A DNA stretch of 32,459 nucleotides from Streptomyces ipomoeae 91-03. GTDB taxonomy: Bacteria > Actinomycetota > Actinomycetes > Streptomycetales > Streptomycetaceae. Numbering within the stretch: position 1 is the first letter of the stretch; every line of letters begins with the position of its first letter. Positions 6,511 to 15,718 of this stretch are shown one piece after another. The stretch is from positions 1-32,459 of the forward strand of contig NZ_AEJC01000572.1 of NCBI RefSeq assembly GCF_000317595.1, read 5' to 3'. The position numbers and the translations under genes were made by a program. The notes beneath the pieces are model-generated. The model searched no databases. It was given only the letters and a program-made list of their open reading frames with translations, and was not told where the DNA came from.

Positions 6511-9392
6511 GTGCCGTGGGACGTGGCTCCGTTGGTGAGCCGGGAGGGGGAGCTGGCACGGCTCGACGAGGTGCTCGACCGGTTGGGCGAGGGGAGCCGT
6601 GGGCCGGTCGTCGTCGATGTCACCGGGGCCGCGGGGATCGGCAAGAGCCGGCTGGTGTCCGAGTTCTGTGGGCGGGCACGGGAGCGGGGCATGACCGTGC
6701 TGCGCGGGCGGGCCACCGAGTACGAGCGGCATCTGCCGTATCAGCCCCTCGTGGACGCCCTCGCGGATCTCGATCTCGACGCCGGGTCCGAGTGGCCGTC
6801 CCCGTTCGCCGACGGTCACCCCACGGACCGTTTCGCCTTCCAGCGCAGGGTGACCGATCACCTGGTGGGGATCGCGGCGGCGGGCGGCGGTCTGGTGGTC
6901 GCCCTGGACGATGTGCACTGGGCGGACCCGGCCTCCCTGGAGCTGCTGGACCATCTCGTACGGCATCCACCGCGCCGCGCGCCCGTCGTGATCGTCGTGG
7001 CCCGCCGTGAGCGGCAGACCTCGGCCCCCCTGGCCGCCGCGCTCTTCCGGGGTGTGGAGGCCGGGACGGTGCTGCGGCTGGAGCTGGGGCCACTCGACGA
7101 GCGTGCTTGTCTGGCGGCGCTGGCGCCCGGCGTGCCGTCCGGTCTCGCGGCGGAGTTGTACGCGGCCGGCGAGGGCAACCCGCTGTACTTCCTCGCGCTG
7201 CTCCAGGCCCGGCGGCCGGCGGGGCTGAGTTCACTGCTGCTGGACGAGCTGACGCCGCTCACCGACGCCCAGCGCAGGACGGCCCAGGCCATCGCCGTCC
7301 TCGGCGACCACGCGGCACCCGCGCTGGTGGCCGCGGTGACGGGTCGGCACGAGAGCGAACTCGACGCCGACTTCGGCGAGTTGGCCGCCCGTGATCTCGC
7401 GAGACCGGGGCCCGACGGCCGCTGGGCGCTGCGCCACCCGGTGCTGCGGGCGCTGGTGCACGACACCACCGACCCGACGCTGCGCACCCGTATGCACCAT
7501 CTCGCCGCCGCCGAACTCGCCCGTATCGGGGCGCCGGTCACCGAGCGGGCGCACCATGTCGAGCGGTCGCTGACCGGCTGGGATCCGCCCGCCGTGGCCG
7601 TTCTCACCGAGGCCGCCGAGCAGGCCGCCGCCACCGCGCCCGCGAGCAGCGCCCACTGGCTGGGCGTCGCGCTCGCCCATCTGCCCGACCGGCCGGCGTA
7701 CGGTGCGCTGCGGCGCGACCTGATGCTGCGCCGGGCCGAGGCGCTCGGCGTCTGCGGTGGGCTGCGGGAGAGCCGGGACCTGCTGCACGAGGTGATCAGT
7801 CTGTCGCCACCGGGCACCGGCGACGGCGTACGGGTCTCGGCGGTCACCCTGTGCGCCGTGATGGAGCGCCATCTCGGCCGCTACGCCGAGGCCGTGGCCC
7901 TGCTCCGCCGTGAACTGGCCCGGGGCTCGGGCCTCTCCACGGCCGAGACCGTGGAACTCGGCCTGGAACTGGGCTCGTCCGCACCGCACGCCAGCTCCTA
8001 CCCCGACGTACGCGACGACGTGGCCCGCACCCTCGAACTGGCCCGGTCGCTGGGCGACGAGGTCGCGGAGGCGGGCGCGCTCGCCATCACCGCGCTCGGG
8101 GAGTCGTACGAGGGCAACACGGCCGTCGCCGCGGAGGCCGTCGACCGGGCCGCCGCGCTCATCGACTCCCTCACCGACCGTGATCTCGCCGGGCTGTGCG
8201 AGCCGCTCGCCCGGCTCGGCTGGGCGGAGGCGTTCCTGGACCGGTACGCCGACGCGGAACGGCATGCCGAACGCGGTCTCGCCATCGCCCGCCGGGGCGG
8301 ACGCCTCTATGTGATGCCGCATCTGCTGCTGTGCAAGTCCCATGTCCAGGTGCAGACACTGCGGTTGCCGTCGGCGGTCGAACTCGCCGAGGAGGCGGAG
8401 ACGATCGCCCGGGGTATCGGCAGCGACGAACTCCTCGCCTTCGTCCTCGCGGCCAAGACCCAGGCGTTGATCCCCGCGCTCCCCCCGGGTGACGGCGGAG
8501 CGCTCGCCGCCGAGGAGGCCGTCGCCCGCGCCGGTACGGGCACCCGCTGGTGGGCGTCCATCGCCTGGTGCATGCTCGGATACGCCGCGATCCACGCCGG
8601 TGATCCGGAGCGGGCCCGGGCCGCCGTACTGCGGGCGGGCGGGGAGGATCTCGGTGGGCTCCAGCCGTGTATGCGGCCGCTGTTCCTGGAGATCCTCGTC
8701 ACCGCCGCCGTCGCCGTCGGGGACCATGACGAGGCCCGGCTGTGGGCCGAGCGGGCCCGCAAGGAGGCGGAGCACCTCGGCATCCCGGCACAGCGGGCGT
8801 CCGCGTTGCGCAGCCGGGCGCACATACCGCTCGGCGAAGGGGATGTCGCAGCGGCGGCCGAACTCTTCGAACAGGCCGCCGAGGAGACGGTCCGGGCCGG
8901 TACCACGATGTGGGAGGCGCATACGCTCCTGCTGGGCGCGCCCCTCACCGCAGCCGCCGGCCGCGCGGAGCGGGCCCGCGCCATGTGGGAACGGTCCCGG
9001 CGCCTGAGTGCCGAAGCGGCGCCCACCTGCTGGCGGGCCTCGCTGACGCGCTCCGGCCGGCGGTCGTCCCCGAGGCGGCCACACCGTCCGGCTCGGCCGG
9101 AGCCCCGGCGGCAGTGGACGGCGAAGAGGGAGACAGCGACCACGCGGGAGCGCACCCCGAATCGGCGTCCCTCGAACTGTCGTCCCTCTCGCCCCGCGAA
9201 CGGGAGATCGCCGCCCTGGTCGCGGAGGGCTTGACCAGCCCCGCCATCGCCGAACGGCTCTTCCTCAGCCCGCGCACGGTCGAGACCCATCTCTCCCGCA
9301 TCTACCGCAAGACGGGCGTCACCTCCCGCGCCGCGCTGACCGCCTTGCAGGTCCGCGACGAACTGGGGGTCAGCGGCGGACGGGCAGAGTGA
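6511..9392 (+). pseudogene. LAL-type LuxR regulator with AAA ATPase domain, broken by a one-base frameshift
   Basis: This is a large ATP-binding LuxR regulator of the LAL/MalT-like class. It has an N-terminal NTPase (Walker A GAAGIGKS at about 39-46, Walker B VVALDDVHWAD at about 129-139), a long helical TPR-like middle, and a C-terminal LuxR HTH (SPREREIAALVAEGLTSPAI, then SPRTVETHLSRIYRKTG) encoded at about 9185-9320. The first part is read in one frame up to about 9018 and the HTH in another. Adding one G to the gcggcg run at 9016-9021 restores a continuous protein of about 960 aa, a normal length. As it stands the first frame ends at 9234 and would yield 907 aa with an Arg-rich tail and no HTH. 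The GTG at 6511 follows a G-rich ribosome-binding site. Its place between GH29 and GH2 genes suggests a sugar-responsive activator. A sequencing error is as likely as a true mutation. Confidence 0.8.
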
Positions 9393-12007
9393 GGGTCGCC
9401 GGTCGCAGTCCGGTGGCCCTCGCGACGAGGGTGAGGCGTCCCGGTCGCTTCGCCGGGCGGAGGATGGCGAGCGCCTTGCCGTGCCAGGTGTAGCGGCTGG
9501 GTCGTTTGAAGCTGTCGACGTTGTGCGGGTTGCCGTTGGCGACGCCGGCCAGCTCTCCCGCGCCGTCGATCTCGAAGGTCACCTTGTATGTCGCGTCCGG
9601 GCAGACCCGGCCGTGGCTGTCGACCACCTCAACGAGCACATGGGCGAGGGTCGCGGCCGGTGGTGAGGGTCTTGACGTCCGAGACGAGGCGTAGGGCGGC
9701 CGGGGCGCCGACCGTGCGGAGTGTCGTCCGGCCGATCTCCTTGCCGTCGCGCTCGGCGACGGCCGTCAACTCCCCCGGCTCGTACGGCACGGTGAAGGTG
9801 GCCATGGAGCGCTCGGGCGCCCTGGGGCCGCCGGGGACCTCGACGCCGTTGAGGAGCAGCCGGGCGCTGTCACCCGCCGTGTAGACGTGCACCGTCATGG
9901 GGTGGCCCGGCTGGACGTCGTCCCAGGTCCAGCCGGCCAGTTCGTCGAAGTAGCCCCACCAGAGGGCGACCTGCTCGGTGCCCGGCGGGGTGGGGCGTTC
10001 GACGAGGAGTTCCACGGGGCTGCGTCCGGTGACCGCGTCGCGCCAGTGGCTCTGCGGCTTGCGCTGCCCGATCAGGTCGAAGTCGCCGCAGTTCCCCTGG
10101 AAGTAGGGGTACGCGTAGCCGAAGCCACCCCAGCCGTGGTGCAGTTCCCGGGAGATGGACCAGCCGGGCATGACGCTCTGGTCGCCGATGGTCGCGCCGG
10201 TCCCCACGGGAGGGATGGGCGTCTTGCCGATGCCGGCCTCGCCGAGGTAGTCCCAGGCGGCCCAGATCCAGGTGCCGACGGCCCAGTCGTGCGCGTCGGC
10301 GAACCTGATGTCCTGGTGGATCGTCGCGGGGAACGTCTCGTTGTGCGTCATCGCCTTGTCGGGGTGGGCGGCGTGCATCTGTGCGTAGCCCTTGCCGTTG
10401 GCGTTGTAGTGCACGTCGCCGATGTCAACGTAGTTCCACGACGGGTCGTCCGCGGAGTGGGTGGAGCCGCCGCCCAGGGTGATGGGCCGGGTGGTGTCCA
10501 GGGTGCGGAGCTTCGCCGCGAGCTGGGCGCCGCGGTGGCCGCCCGTGCGGTCGGTGATCTCGTTGCCCAGCGACCACATGACCACGCTGGGGTGGTTGCG
10601 GTCGCGCAGCACCGTGCCGGTCAGGTCGCGCTCCCACCACTCGGCGAAGTGCACGGAGTAGTCCTCGGGGTTCTTGCCGGTGTCCCAGACGTCGAAGAAC
10701 TCGTCCATCACCAGCATGCCCAGCCGGTCGCAGGCGTCGAGCAGCGCCGGGGTCGGCGGGTTGTGGGCGGTGCGGATCGAGTTGAAGCCGGCCTCCTTGA
10801 GGATCTCGACCCGGCGTTCCTCCGAGCGGTCGAGGGCGACGGCGCCCATCGGGCCGTGGTCGTGGTGGACATTGCCGCCCATGATCTTGACGGGCTCGCC
10901 GTTGAGCAGGAGGCCGGCCTCGCCGTTCCACTCCAGTGAGCGGATCCCGAATCTCGTGGTGACCGTGTCGACGACCCGCCCGGCGACCAGGATCTCGGTG
11001 CGCGCGGTGTAGAGGCTGGGTGAGTCCATGGACCACAGCGCCGCCCGTCTGACGGGGAGGTCGAGTTCCGAGACGGCCGTCGCGCCCGCGTCGACGTCGC
11101 GGGCGGGCGCCGTGCGTACGGCCACGGCCTTCCCGTGCGGGTCGAGGACGGTCACCCGCGCCTGCGCCGACGACGACGTGGTGCCGAGGTTGGCGACCGA
11201 CACCTCCACATGCGCGGTCGACCGGCCGGTGCTCACCTCGGGCGTCGTCACATGCACGCCCCACAGGGGGACGCGTACGGGCCCGGTCACCGTCAGCCAG
11301 GTGTGCCGGTAGATCCCCGAGCCCGCGTACCAGCGGCTGTTGCGGCCGCTGTTGTCGACCCGGACGGCCAGGACGTTCGTGCCCGTCGGGTCGAGGTGCG
11401 GGGTGAGGTCGTACGCGAACGTGGTGTAGCCGTTGGGGTGGAAGCCGAGGTGGACGCCGTTCAGCCAGACGTCGGCGTTCTGGTACACCCCGTCGAACCG
11501 CAGCTCGATATGTGACCGGCGGCCGTGGGCGGGATCCGCGATCTCGAAGTGCTTGCGGTACCAGCCGACGCCGCCGACCGTGTAGCCGATCGAGCCGCCG
11601 TTCTCGCTGCGTCGCGGGTCGAACGGTCCGATCACCTGGGGCGGGGTGGGCCACGCCGGGTCGGGTTCCTTGGGCACCAGGAGGGACGGGAAGCTGGTCG
11701 CGCCGCCGTCGGTGGAGGTGGCGTACGGGAGGTCCTCGATGCTCCAGTCGTGCGGAAGGTCGAGGGTGCGCCAGGAGCGGTCGTCGTACGACGGTTCCTG
11801 GGCGCCGTCGGCGTCGCCGCGTAAGAAGAGCCAGCCTTCGTCGAACGACCGCTCCCGTGACCGACCGGTCGCGGACGACACGTCCGCCTCGGTCGCGGCG
11901 GCCGACCGGACCGACTGCTGGACGCCCAGCGCCACCGCACCCGCTGCCGTCGCGCCGAACTGCAGTGCCCTCCGCCGCGTCAACGCGCCGGTCTCCCTCA
12001 TCGCCAT
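9370..12007 (-). pseudogene. Tat-exported GH2 beta-galactosidase-like enzyme, broken by a one-base frameshift
   Basis: This is a family 2 glycoside hydrolase, probably a beta-galactosidase. A Tat signal (TRRRALQFG, then a hydrophobic Ala-rich stretch) occupies about 1-40. Then come the GH2 sugar-binding domain (FDGVYQNADVWLNGVHLG), the immunoglobulin-like domain and the TIM barrel. E483 in SLGNEI is the expected acid/base. E557 in THNETF is the likely nucleophile; the spacing of 74 is close to the 76 in LacZ. A DUF4982-like domain follows (VHVYTAGDSARLLLNG, VPYEPGELTAV). The frame then breaks: one extra base in the GGG run at 9648-9650 diverts translation to a stop at 9629. The tail continues in another frame (LVEVVDSHGRVCPDATYKV) to 9370. 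Repaired, it is 878 aa. ATGs at 12007 and 12001 both have purine-rich upstream sequence. Its 3' end overlaps the LuxR gene by 23 bp. Confidence 0.8.
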
Positions 12008-12027
12008 TCCTTGTCACCTCTCCATGA

Positions 12028-12047
12028 AAGTTCGACATGTCGAACTT
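12028..12047. promoter_or_regulatory. Perfect 20-bp palindrome upstream of the GH2 gene (operator)
   Basis: AAGTTCGACATGTCGAACTT is a perfect 20-bp palindrome lying 20 bp upstream of the GH2 start, in the leader or just downstream of its promoter. On the minus strand a TTGACG followed at 18 bp by TGTCAT lies just upstream of it, which would make the palindrome a repressor roadblock. The octamer GTTCGACA also occurs at about 6480-6487, upstream of the LuxR-type gene. Confidence 0.65.
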
Positions 12048-12175
12048 CGAGCAGAATGCTGAACTGGCATAGACATGACAGAAAGCCTCCCGACGACACG
12101 TCAAGACACCTGCCGTCAAACATGAGGGCCCGGATCGAGTTGCAGGAGGAGAGCCGAGTACATAAATGCACCCTT

Positions 12176-12204
12176 TTGCGAATACCTGTCGCGCCTGTCA
12201 GCAT
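12176..12204 (+). promoter_or_regulatory. Candidate promoter of the protease/nuclease operon
   Basis: TTGCGA (12176-12181) and CAGCAT (12199-12204) are separated by 17 bp and lie about 40 bp upstream of the GTG at 12246. The fit is modest. It is reported because the 238-bp divergent gap must hold a promoter for the operon. Confidence 0.3.
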
Positions 12205-12245
12205 CGAAGAGGGGACACCCGACACGAGGAGACACCGGAGACCCC

Positions 12246-12554
12246 GTGGCAGCGGAGCGGAGCGACGGCCCCCGAGAGGAATTCGTCGAGGCCCTGGTGG
12301 AACTGCACGCCGACGCGTCAGTGGGCGCGTTGGCCGAGTGGGGCACCGGGCACGGCATCACGGTGACACCCATGGCCGCCGGCGTTCTTCTCACGGGAAC
12401 CGGCGGGCGGTTCGCCGAGGCCTTCGGCGACGCCCCGGGGGACCGTACGCAACCTCGGTCGCTTCCCGTCCCCCAGGCGCTCCGGGACACCGTACGGTCC
12501 GTCACCGTACTGCCCCTGCCGACTCTCGGCGTGGACACCCCCTCCCCGGACTGA
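12246..12554 (+). CDS. 102-aa protein resembling a protease prodomain
   Basis: This is a small acidic protein with no signal peptide. Residues 28-61 (ALAEWGTGHGITV, LLTGTGGRFAEAFG) follow the same helix-strand-strand-helix pattern as residues 55-86 of the downstream S8 protease (DYAEAAGLTITA, FAVSGPPEAYEELTG). That pattern is typical of I9/sedolisin-type prodomains, where a G-[IL]-T-[VI]-T strand precedes a G-x-x-x-x-x-x-x-x-[FL] helix. The C-terminal LPVPQALRDTVRSVTVLPLP stretch also fits the end of a prodomain. The GTG start is supported by GGAG five bases upstream and by the preceding GAGGAG. The gene lies 47 bp before the protease gene. It may chaperone or inhibit that protease; this is inference from the similarity. 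Confidence 0.65.
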   Translation: MAAERSDGPREEFVEALVELHADASVGALAEWGTGHGITVTPMAAGVLLTGTGGRFAEAFGDAPGDRTQPRSLPVPQALRDTVRSVTVLPLPTLGVDTPSPD

Positions 12555-12601
12555 GCGACGACCGTCCGGTCGCCCTCCCCCAAGGCGACTCTGGAGGACC
12601 G

Positions 12602-14089
12602 ATGACGCTTCCGATGACACCCCGGTACGGGCAACCCGCGCCGGAGACCGTGTACGGCTATGTGTCCGCCCGATCGTTGGGCGGGGTGCCGATGACCGAG
12701 GCCACGCACTGGGACTCGGCCCAGCCCTTCCATGCCGACGCGGAGAGTCGGCAACGCGCCGAGGACTACGCCGAGGCGGCCGGACTGACCATCACGGCCG
12801 AGAGCCGGCTGGGGTTCGCGGTGAGCGGCCCACCAGAGGCGTACGAGGAACTGACCGGCGGCCGGATCGAGACCTACGAGGCCCTGCGCCAGGTCGAGAT
12901 GGACCACATCCGCTATGTGACGCAACTCGACATCGTGGGCGACCGCCAGCCCGAGGCCCGTGGGGTGGGCGATGTGCCCGGCACCGACGCGATCGAGGCC
13001 GTGGCCCTGGAGTCGCCGCGTACGCCCGCGCGCCTCGTGCCCTCGGCCCAGCCGCCGAACGTCGACAAGTTCCACCTCCGACTGCCCGGCGACGTCGCCA
13101 TGCTGCTCGGCGCCACCCGGGCCCACGCCCGGGGCGAGGTGGGCGCCGGAGTGCCAGTCGCCATGGTGGACACCGGGCAGTTCCCGCACACCTATTTCTC
13201 CGTGCACGGCTACGACGTCCGCCCCACGGTCGCCGTCCTGCCGGGCACCAGTCCGGTGCAGGACCCCATCGGGCACGGCACCGGCGAATCGGCCAACATC
13301 TTCGCCGTGGCACCCGGAGCCGAACTCCACCCCTACCGGGCCAGCGACAACCACGGCAGTCTGACCGGCGCCTACACGGCCTTCATCCGCGCGAAGGCGG
13401 ACCGCCCGCAGGTGCTCACGAACTCCTGGGGCGGAGCGCGGACGTTCCCACCCGTGGGACCGCCCTCGCCGAACGACAACGTGTTCGCACTGGAGATCCA
13501 GGACGCGCTGGAGCAGGGCATCACCGTGGTCTTCTCGGCCATGAACGGACAGTTCGCGATGGAACCGCAGGTGCCCGGTGTGCTGTCCGTCGGCGGTGTG
13601 TACGTGGGACCGGGCCTTGAGCTGCGGGCCTCGGACTACGCGAGCGGCTACGCCAGCCCGTGGTTCGAGGGCGTCGTCGTACCCGTCGTCTCCGGACTGG
13701 TCGGCATGCGGCCCCGGGCGCAGTACCTCATGCTGCCGGTGCCCCCCGGCTGCGCGCTCGACGTGTCCGAGAGCCGCGCGCAGCTCGACGGACGGCTGCC
13801 CGACCCCGGTGACGGTACGGCGGAGGACGACGGATGGGCGCTGTTCTCCGGTACGTCGGCGGCGGCGCCCCAGGTCGCGGGGGCGGCGGCGGTGCTGCTC
13901 GGCGCCCGCCCCGGGCTCACCCCCGCCCAGGTCATCGAGGCGCTCGTCGAGACCGCGGTCGACGTCACCATCGGCACCAACCATCCAAGATTCAACCGCC
14001 AGGCCCGGTTCGGCCCCGACGAGGCCACGGGCGCGGGTCTGGTGAACGTCGACGCGGCGCTGTCCTACGTCCGCGACCACTTCCCGTAG
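12602..14089 (+). CDS. S8 subtilisin-like serine protease, probably intracellular
   Basis: This 495-aa protein is an S8-family serine endopeptidase with a complete catalytic set: D190 in VAMVDTGQF, H225 in PIGHGTGES, oxyanion N274 in TNSWGG and nucleophile S419 in FSGTSAAAPQVAG. Residues ~50-95 look like a prodomain, and residues 100-180 are a linker with little recognisable content. A segment between N274 and S419 (including ASDYASGYASPWFEG and a CALDVSESRAQLDG stretch) is longer than in plain subtilisins. There is no signal peptide or membrane anchor, so secretion is unlikely. The GGAGG at 12593-12597 fixes the ATG at 12602. It is the second gene of a five-gene operon that ends in a protease-nuclease fusion, which it may activate by cleavage (inference). 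Confidence 0.9.
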   Translation: MTLPMTPRYGQPAPETVYGYVSARSLGGVPMTEATHWDSAQPFHADAESRQRAEDYAEAAGLTITAESRLGFAVSGPPEAYEELTGGRIETYEALRQVEMDHIRYVTQLDIVGDRQPEARGVGDVPGTDAIEAVALESPRTPARLVPSAQPPNVDKFHLRLPGDVAMLLGATRAHARGEVGAGVPVAMVDTGQFPHTYFSVHGYDVRPTVAVLPGTSPVQDPIGHGTGESANIFAVAPGAELHPYRASDNHGSLTGAYTAFIRAKADRPQVLTNSWGGARTFPPVGPPSPNDNVFALEIQDALEQGITVVFSAMNGQFAMEPQVPGVLSVGGVYVGPGLELRASDYASGYASPWFEGVVVPVVSGLVGMRPRAQYLMLPVPPGCALDVSESRAQLDGRLPDPGDGTAEDDGWALFSGTSAAAPQVAGAAAVLLGARPGLTPAQVIEALVETAVDVTIGTNHPRFNRQARFGPDEATGAGLVNVDAALSYVRDHFP

Positions 14090-14116
14090 CGGTCCGCGAG
14101 CGAACGAGGATCAGCC

Positions 14117-15718
14117 ATGGCTCTGTGGGACCGCACCCCCGAGCGCCGGCGGGCGACCGCGTGGCCGTCGTCGTCCTGCGCGGCGGTGACGGCGGCGGAC
14201 GAGCACGAGGGGCTGCGGCCGGAAACGCTGTACCGCGGGGTGAGCGGTGTGGATCGGGGCCCGGTACCCATGGGCGCCGAGCAGACGGCGGGGCTGCGGG
14301 ATCCGATGGCCACGGTGTTCTTCCGGCGGGGCCGGTGGCCCATGACGCTGGAGGAAGTGCTCGACGGGCTCACACAGGCCGGCGAGCTTCCGGCGCAGTC
14401 CGTGTATCTGATCGGCGAGGCCGGGCAGATCGCCCCGGACAAGGCGCCCGGACTGCGGCGCGACTTCCGTTTCGCGGTCTCCCGCGCGGCACCGGGCAAA
14501 GACCCGGACCTGCTGGTCAGCAGTGATCCCGGCTCGGTCTTCCTCCAGGTCGCCGCCTGGGACCCGGTGGCCCTGGTGTTCAACTACTACATGCGGATCT
14601 CGCCGGCCTGGGTGTGGACCGGCGACTCCTGGTCGGCGCTGGCACCCGAGTCCCGGGGGAAGGGCTGCTTCGACAGCCACGTCAACGGCAGCGTCGTCAT
14701 GAAGGAGCTCAAACAGCCCTGGAGCAACTGGCAGTCCATGTCGGCGACGATCCAACTGGCCCCCGACGACCCACTGCGCGGCAACCCCCTCCATCGGCAG
14801 GTCATCGGTGCCGAGCGCCTGGAGCTCACGGTGAAGGGCCTCGTCTCCCGGTGGACCACCGCACGTCTGTCGGCGGTCGTCGACGACGGCATGGTGCGTC
14901 ACCCCGACCATCTGCTGCGGCAGTTGTTCACCAGCACCACCGTCAACCTCGCCAGTACGTCCACGCAGAGCGCTGCGGTCGCCCCGGGCGGCAAGGACCT
15001 CGTCCTGCCCCTGGGTTTCTGGCTGAACGCCGACGCCCTGATCGACGACCTCGGCCTGCCGGTGCGTACGCAGACCGCGCCGGCCGTGCCCGCGTCCCTG
15101 TACGTCGACAGCCTCGCGGTCTTCGGCTTCCGGCTTCAGGAGCGGGCGAGCGGTTTCTCACGGCCTGGTGACACCTTCTTCGCCTTCGTCGTCCCCGAGG
15201 CCGCGTTCGAGGACAACGAGGTGGTGCGGCAACTGGTGCAGAAGGGCCTGGTACCGGCCAGGTTCGCGGCCTGCGCGCTGATGGTGGACTTCACCGATCC
15301 GGTCTTCAGCCCGGCGCGCGCCCATCTGATGCGGTACGTGCCCACCGCGCCCGTGCCCGTCCCGACCTGGTGCGACGACATCGCCGCCGCGATCGTCGCC
15401 GCCGCCCCGGCACTGCCCGCGGACAGTCCGGAGGGCGAGTTCGCCCGCAACTGGGCGCTCCCCGAAGCCGATTGGCGCGGCGTCTTCGCCGAGCGGGTGG
15501 ACGCCTACCTGGAGAAGGTCGCCGCGCGGATCCGCACGACGTCGGGCTTCCACGACTGCACACGACTGGCGGAGTCGCGCCGCCGAGCGTTCAAGGAGAC
15601 GAGGCTCAACGAGTTCGCCCTCACCCTGCCGACGACCGACATCCCCGCCGACGCGCCACCGCTGCGCATGAACGAGGACGGCACCGTCTCTGCCGTGACC
15701 ACCGGAGGTTCTCCATGA
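14117..15718 (+). CDS. Unrecognised 533-aa protein of the protease/nuclease operon
   Basis: I do not recognise this protein. It is soluble in appearance, with no signal peptide and no membrane segment. Aromatic-rich stretches are visible (FNYYMRISPAWVWTGDSW at about 155-172, KQPWSNWQSM at about 198-207). The middle has alternating strands (LVLPLGFWLNADALIDDLGL, LYVDSLAVFGFRL, TFFAFVVPEAAF), and the C-terminal third is helical with an AESRRRAFKETRLNEFAL segment. It contains no nucleotide-binding loop or catalytic signature that I can name. An ACGAGGA ribosome-binding site precedes the ATG. It starts 27 bp after the S8 gene, and its stop overlaps the next start (ATGA), so the two unknown proteins are probably made in equal amounts and may bind each other. 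Confidence 0.8.
   Translation: MALWDRTPERRRATAWPSSSCAAVTAADEHEGLRPETLYRGVSGVDRGPVPMGAEQTAGLRDPMATVFFRRGRWPMTLEEVLDGLTQAGELPAQSVYLIGEAGQIAPDKAPGLRRDFRFAVSRAAPGKDPDLLVSSDPGSVFLQVAAWDPVALVFNYYMRISPAWVWTGDSWSALAPESRGKGCFDSHVNGSVVMKELKQPWSNWQSMSATIQLAPDDPLRGNPLHRQVIGAERLELTVKGLVSRWTTARLSAVVDDGMVRHPDHLLRQLFTSTTVNLASTSTQSAAVAPGGKDLVLPLGFWLNADALIDDLGLPVRTQTAPAVPASLYVDSLAVFGFRLQERASGFSRPGDTFFAFVVPEAAFEDNEVVRQLVQKGLVPARFAACALMVDFTDPVFSPARAHLMRYVPTAPVPVPTWCDDIAAAIVAAAPALPADSPEGEFARNWALPEADWRGVFAERVDAYLEKVAARIRTTSGFHDCTRLAESRRRAFKETRLNEFALTLPTTDIPADAPPLRMNEDGTVSAVTTGGSP

Noticed and set aside
9016..9021. Programmed -1 frameshift in the LuxR-type gene
   Set aside because: There is no slippery heptamer at the switch point, and a neighbouring gene has an unrelated single-base shift, so mutation or sequencing error is simpler.
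12116..14080. 654-codon minus-strand open frame opposite the S8 protease
   Set aside because: The sense strand carries a complete catalytic set; the antisense frame has none.
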